NCBI GenBank assembly: GCA_026391755.1
Contig: JAPLDN010000368.1
Coordinates: 1 to 12,815, forward strand
Length of the DNA stretch: 12,815 bases
From: Bacteroidota bacterium
GTDB lineage: Bacteria; Bacteroidota; Bacteroidia; Bacteroidales; FEN-979
Reading direction: 5' to 3'
Each line of letters starts with the position of its first letter. The first letter of the stretch is position 1. Shown here piece after piece: positions 12,621-12,815 of the stretch. Both the position numbers and the translations under genes were made by a program. The notes beneath the pieces are model-generated. The model ran no database searches. It worked only from the letters and a program-made list of their open reading frames with translations, and was not told the DNA's origin.

Positions 12621-12815
12621 TTATGGACAGTATTTAACCAGGATCGTTACTCCTTTCACATCAAGCGTTTTTCCCGGATTAATGGTCAGAATAGTACCAG
12701 GTTGAATCAGCAGATCTTTGCAGGTCGCCCCGTCATTACGGATGACCGGACTGAAATTTATTCCCGGGTTCAGGCGAACATTATTGGTAGCTGATGGAAT
12801 TCCGCCTGGAGACCA
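12621..12815 (-). CDS. 3' end of an exported or surface protein (partial)
   Basis: The minus strand is open from the window edge to a TAA at 12623-12621, giving the last 64 residues of a longer protein. Visible blocks are WSPGGIPSATNNVRLNPG, INFSPVIRNDGATCKDL, LIQPGTILTINPGKTLDV and the end VKYCP. Short alternating strands with Asn-Pro-Gly turns resemble the beta-solenoid stalks of secreted Bacteroidota surface proteins (WSxGxxPxxxxNV is common there). It has no C-terminal gliding or type IX sorting domain after these residues. Two cysteines are present. The rest, including the start, lies beyond the window. Its identity beyond likely extracytoplasmic is unknown. Confidence 0.6.
   Translation of the reverse strand, partial: WSPGGIPSATNNVRLNPGINFSPVIRNDGATCKDLLIQPGTILTINPGKTLDVKGVTILVKYCP

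Overview
The window reads as chromosomal DNA from a member of the Bacteroidota. The signs are near-absence of Shine-Dalgarno sequences with A-rich leaders, promoter -7 boxes of the form TAnnTTTG (best at 4185-4192 on the + strand and as TACCTTTG upstream of the cold-shock gene), and many small Sec-exported proteins of families typical of that phylum (PepSY-like, beta-flower-like repeat protein, exported SnoaL-like protein, periplasmic-TPR hybrid histidine kinase). The genus cannot be told from the sequence.

Layout. Positions 1-1201: a terminator of an upstream unit, a 135-aa exported protein ending in an FHPPR motif, and a PepSY-like periplasmic protein followed by a strong terminator. Positions 1323-3146: an exported protein made of six 20-residue repeats, a 270-bp gap, and an AI-2E-family membrane transporter. 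Positions about 3224-3964: a cassette-like island on the minus strand holding an exported beta-barrel protein gene whose stop codon overlaps an attC-like inverted repeat, plus the 3' stub of a VOC/glyoxalase-type gene. Nearly 300 bp without a gene follow. Positions 4286-4789: an exported SnoaL-like protein.

The main unit is a same-strand cluster at 4853-12044: a TPR hybrid histidine kinase carrying HisKA, HATPase, REC and Hpt; a stand-alone receiver; a small exported protein; a lipoprotein-type fusion of substrate-binding modules to a polar-amino-acid ABC permease; and its ATPase. Gaps between these genes are 48, 8 and 18 bp, with a final 4-bp overlap, so co-expression is likely. Two architectures stand out. 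The substrate-binding part is arranged C-half, N-half, C-half, N-half, a phase-shifted tandem duplication. The ABC ATPase carries an extra C-terminal domain that resembles an RsbW-type HATPase fold lacking the usual catalytic residues. Together they suggest a polar-amino-acid uptake or sensing system coupled to a phosphorelay; this coupling is inference.

The right end has a convergent cold-shock-domain gene with its own promoter and, running off the window on the minus strand, the 3' end of an exported protein.
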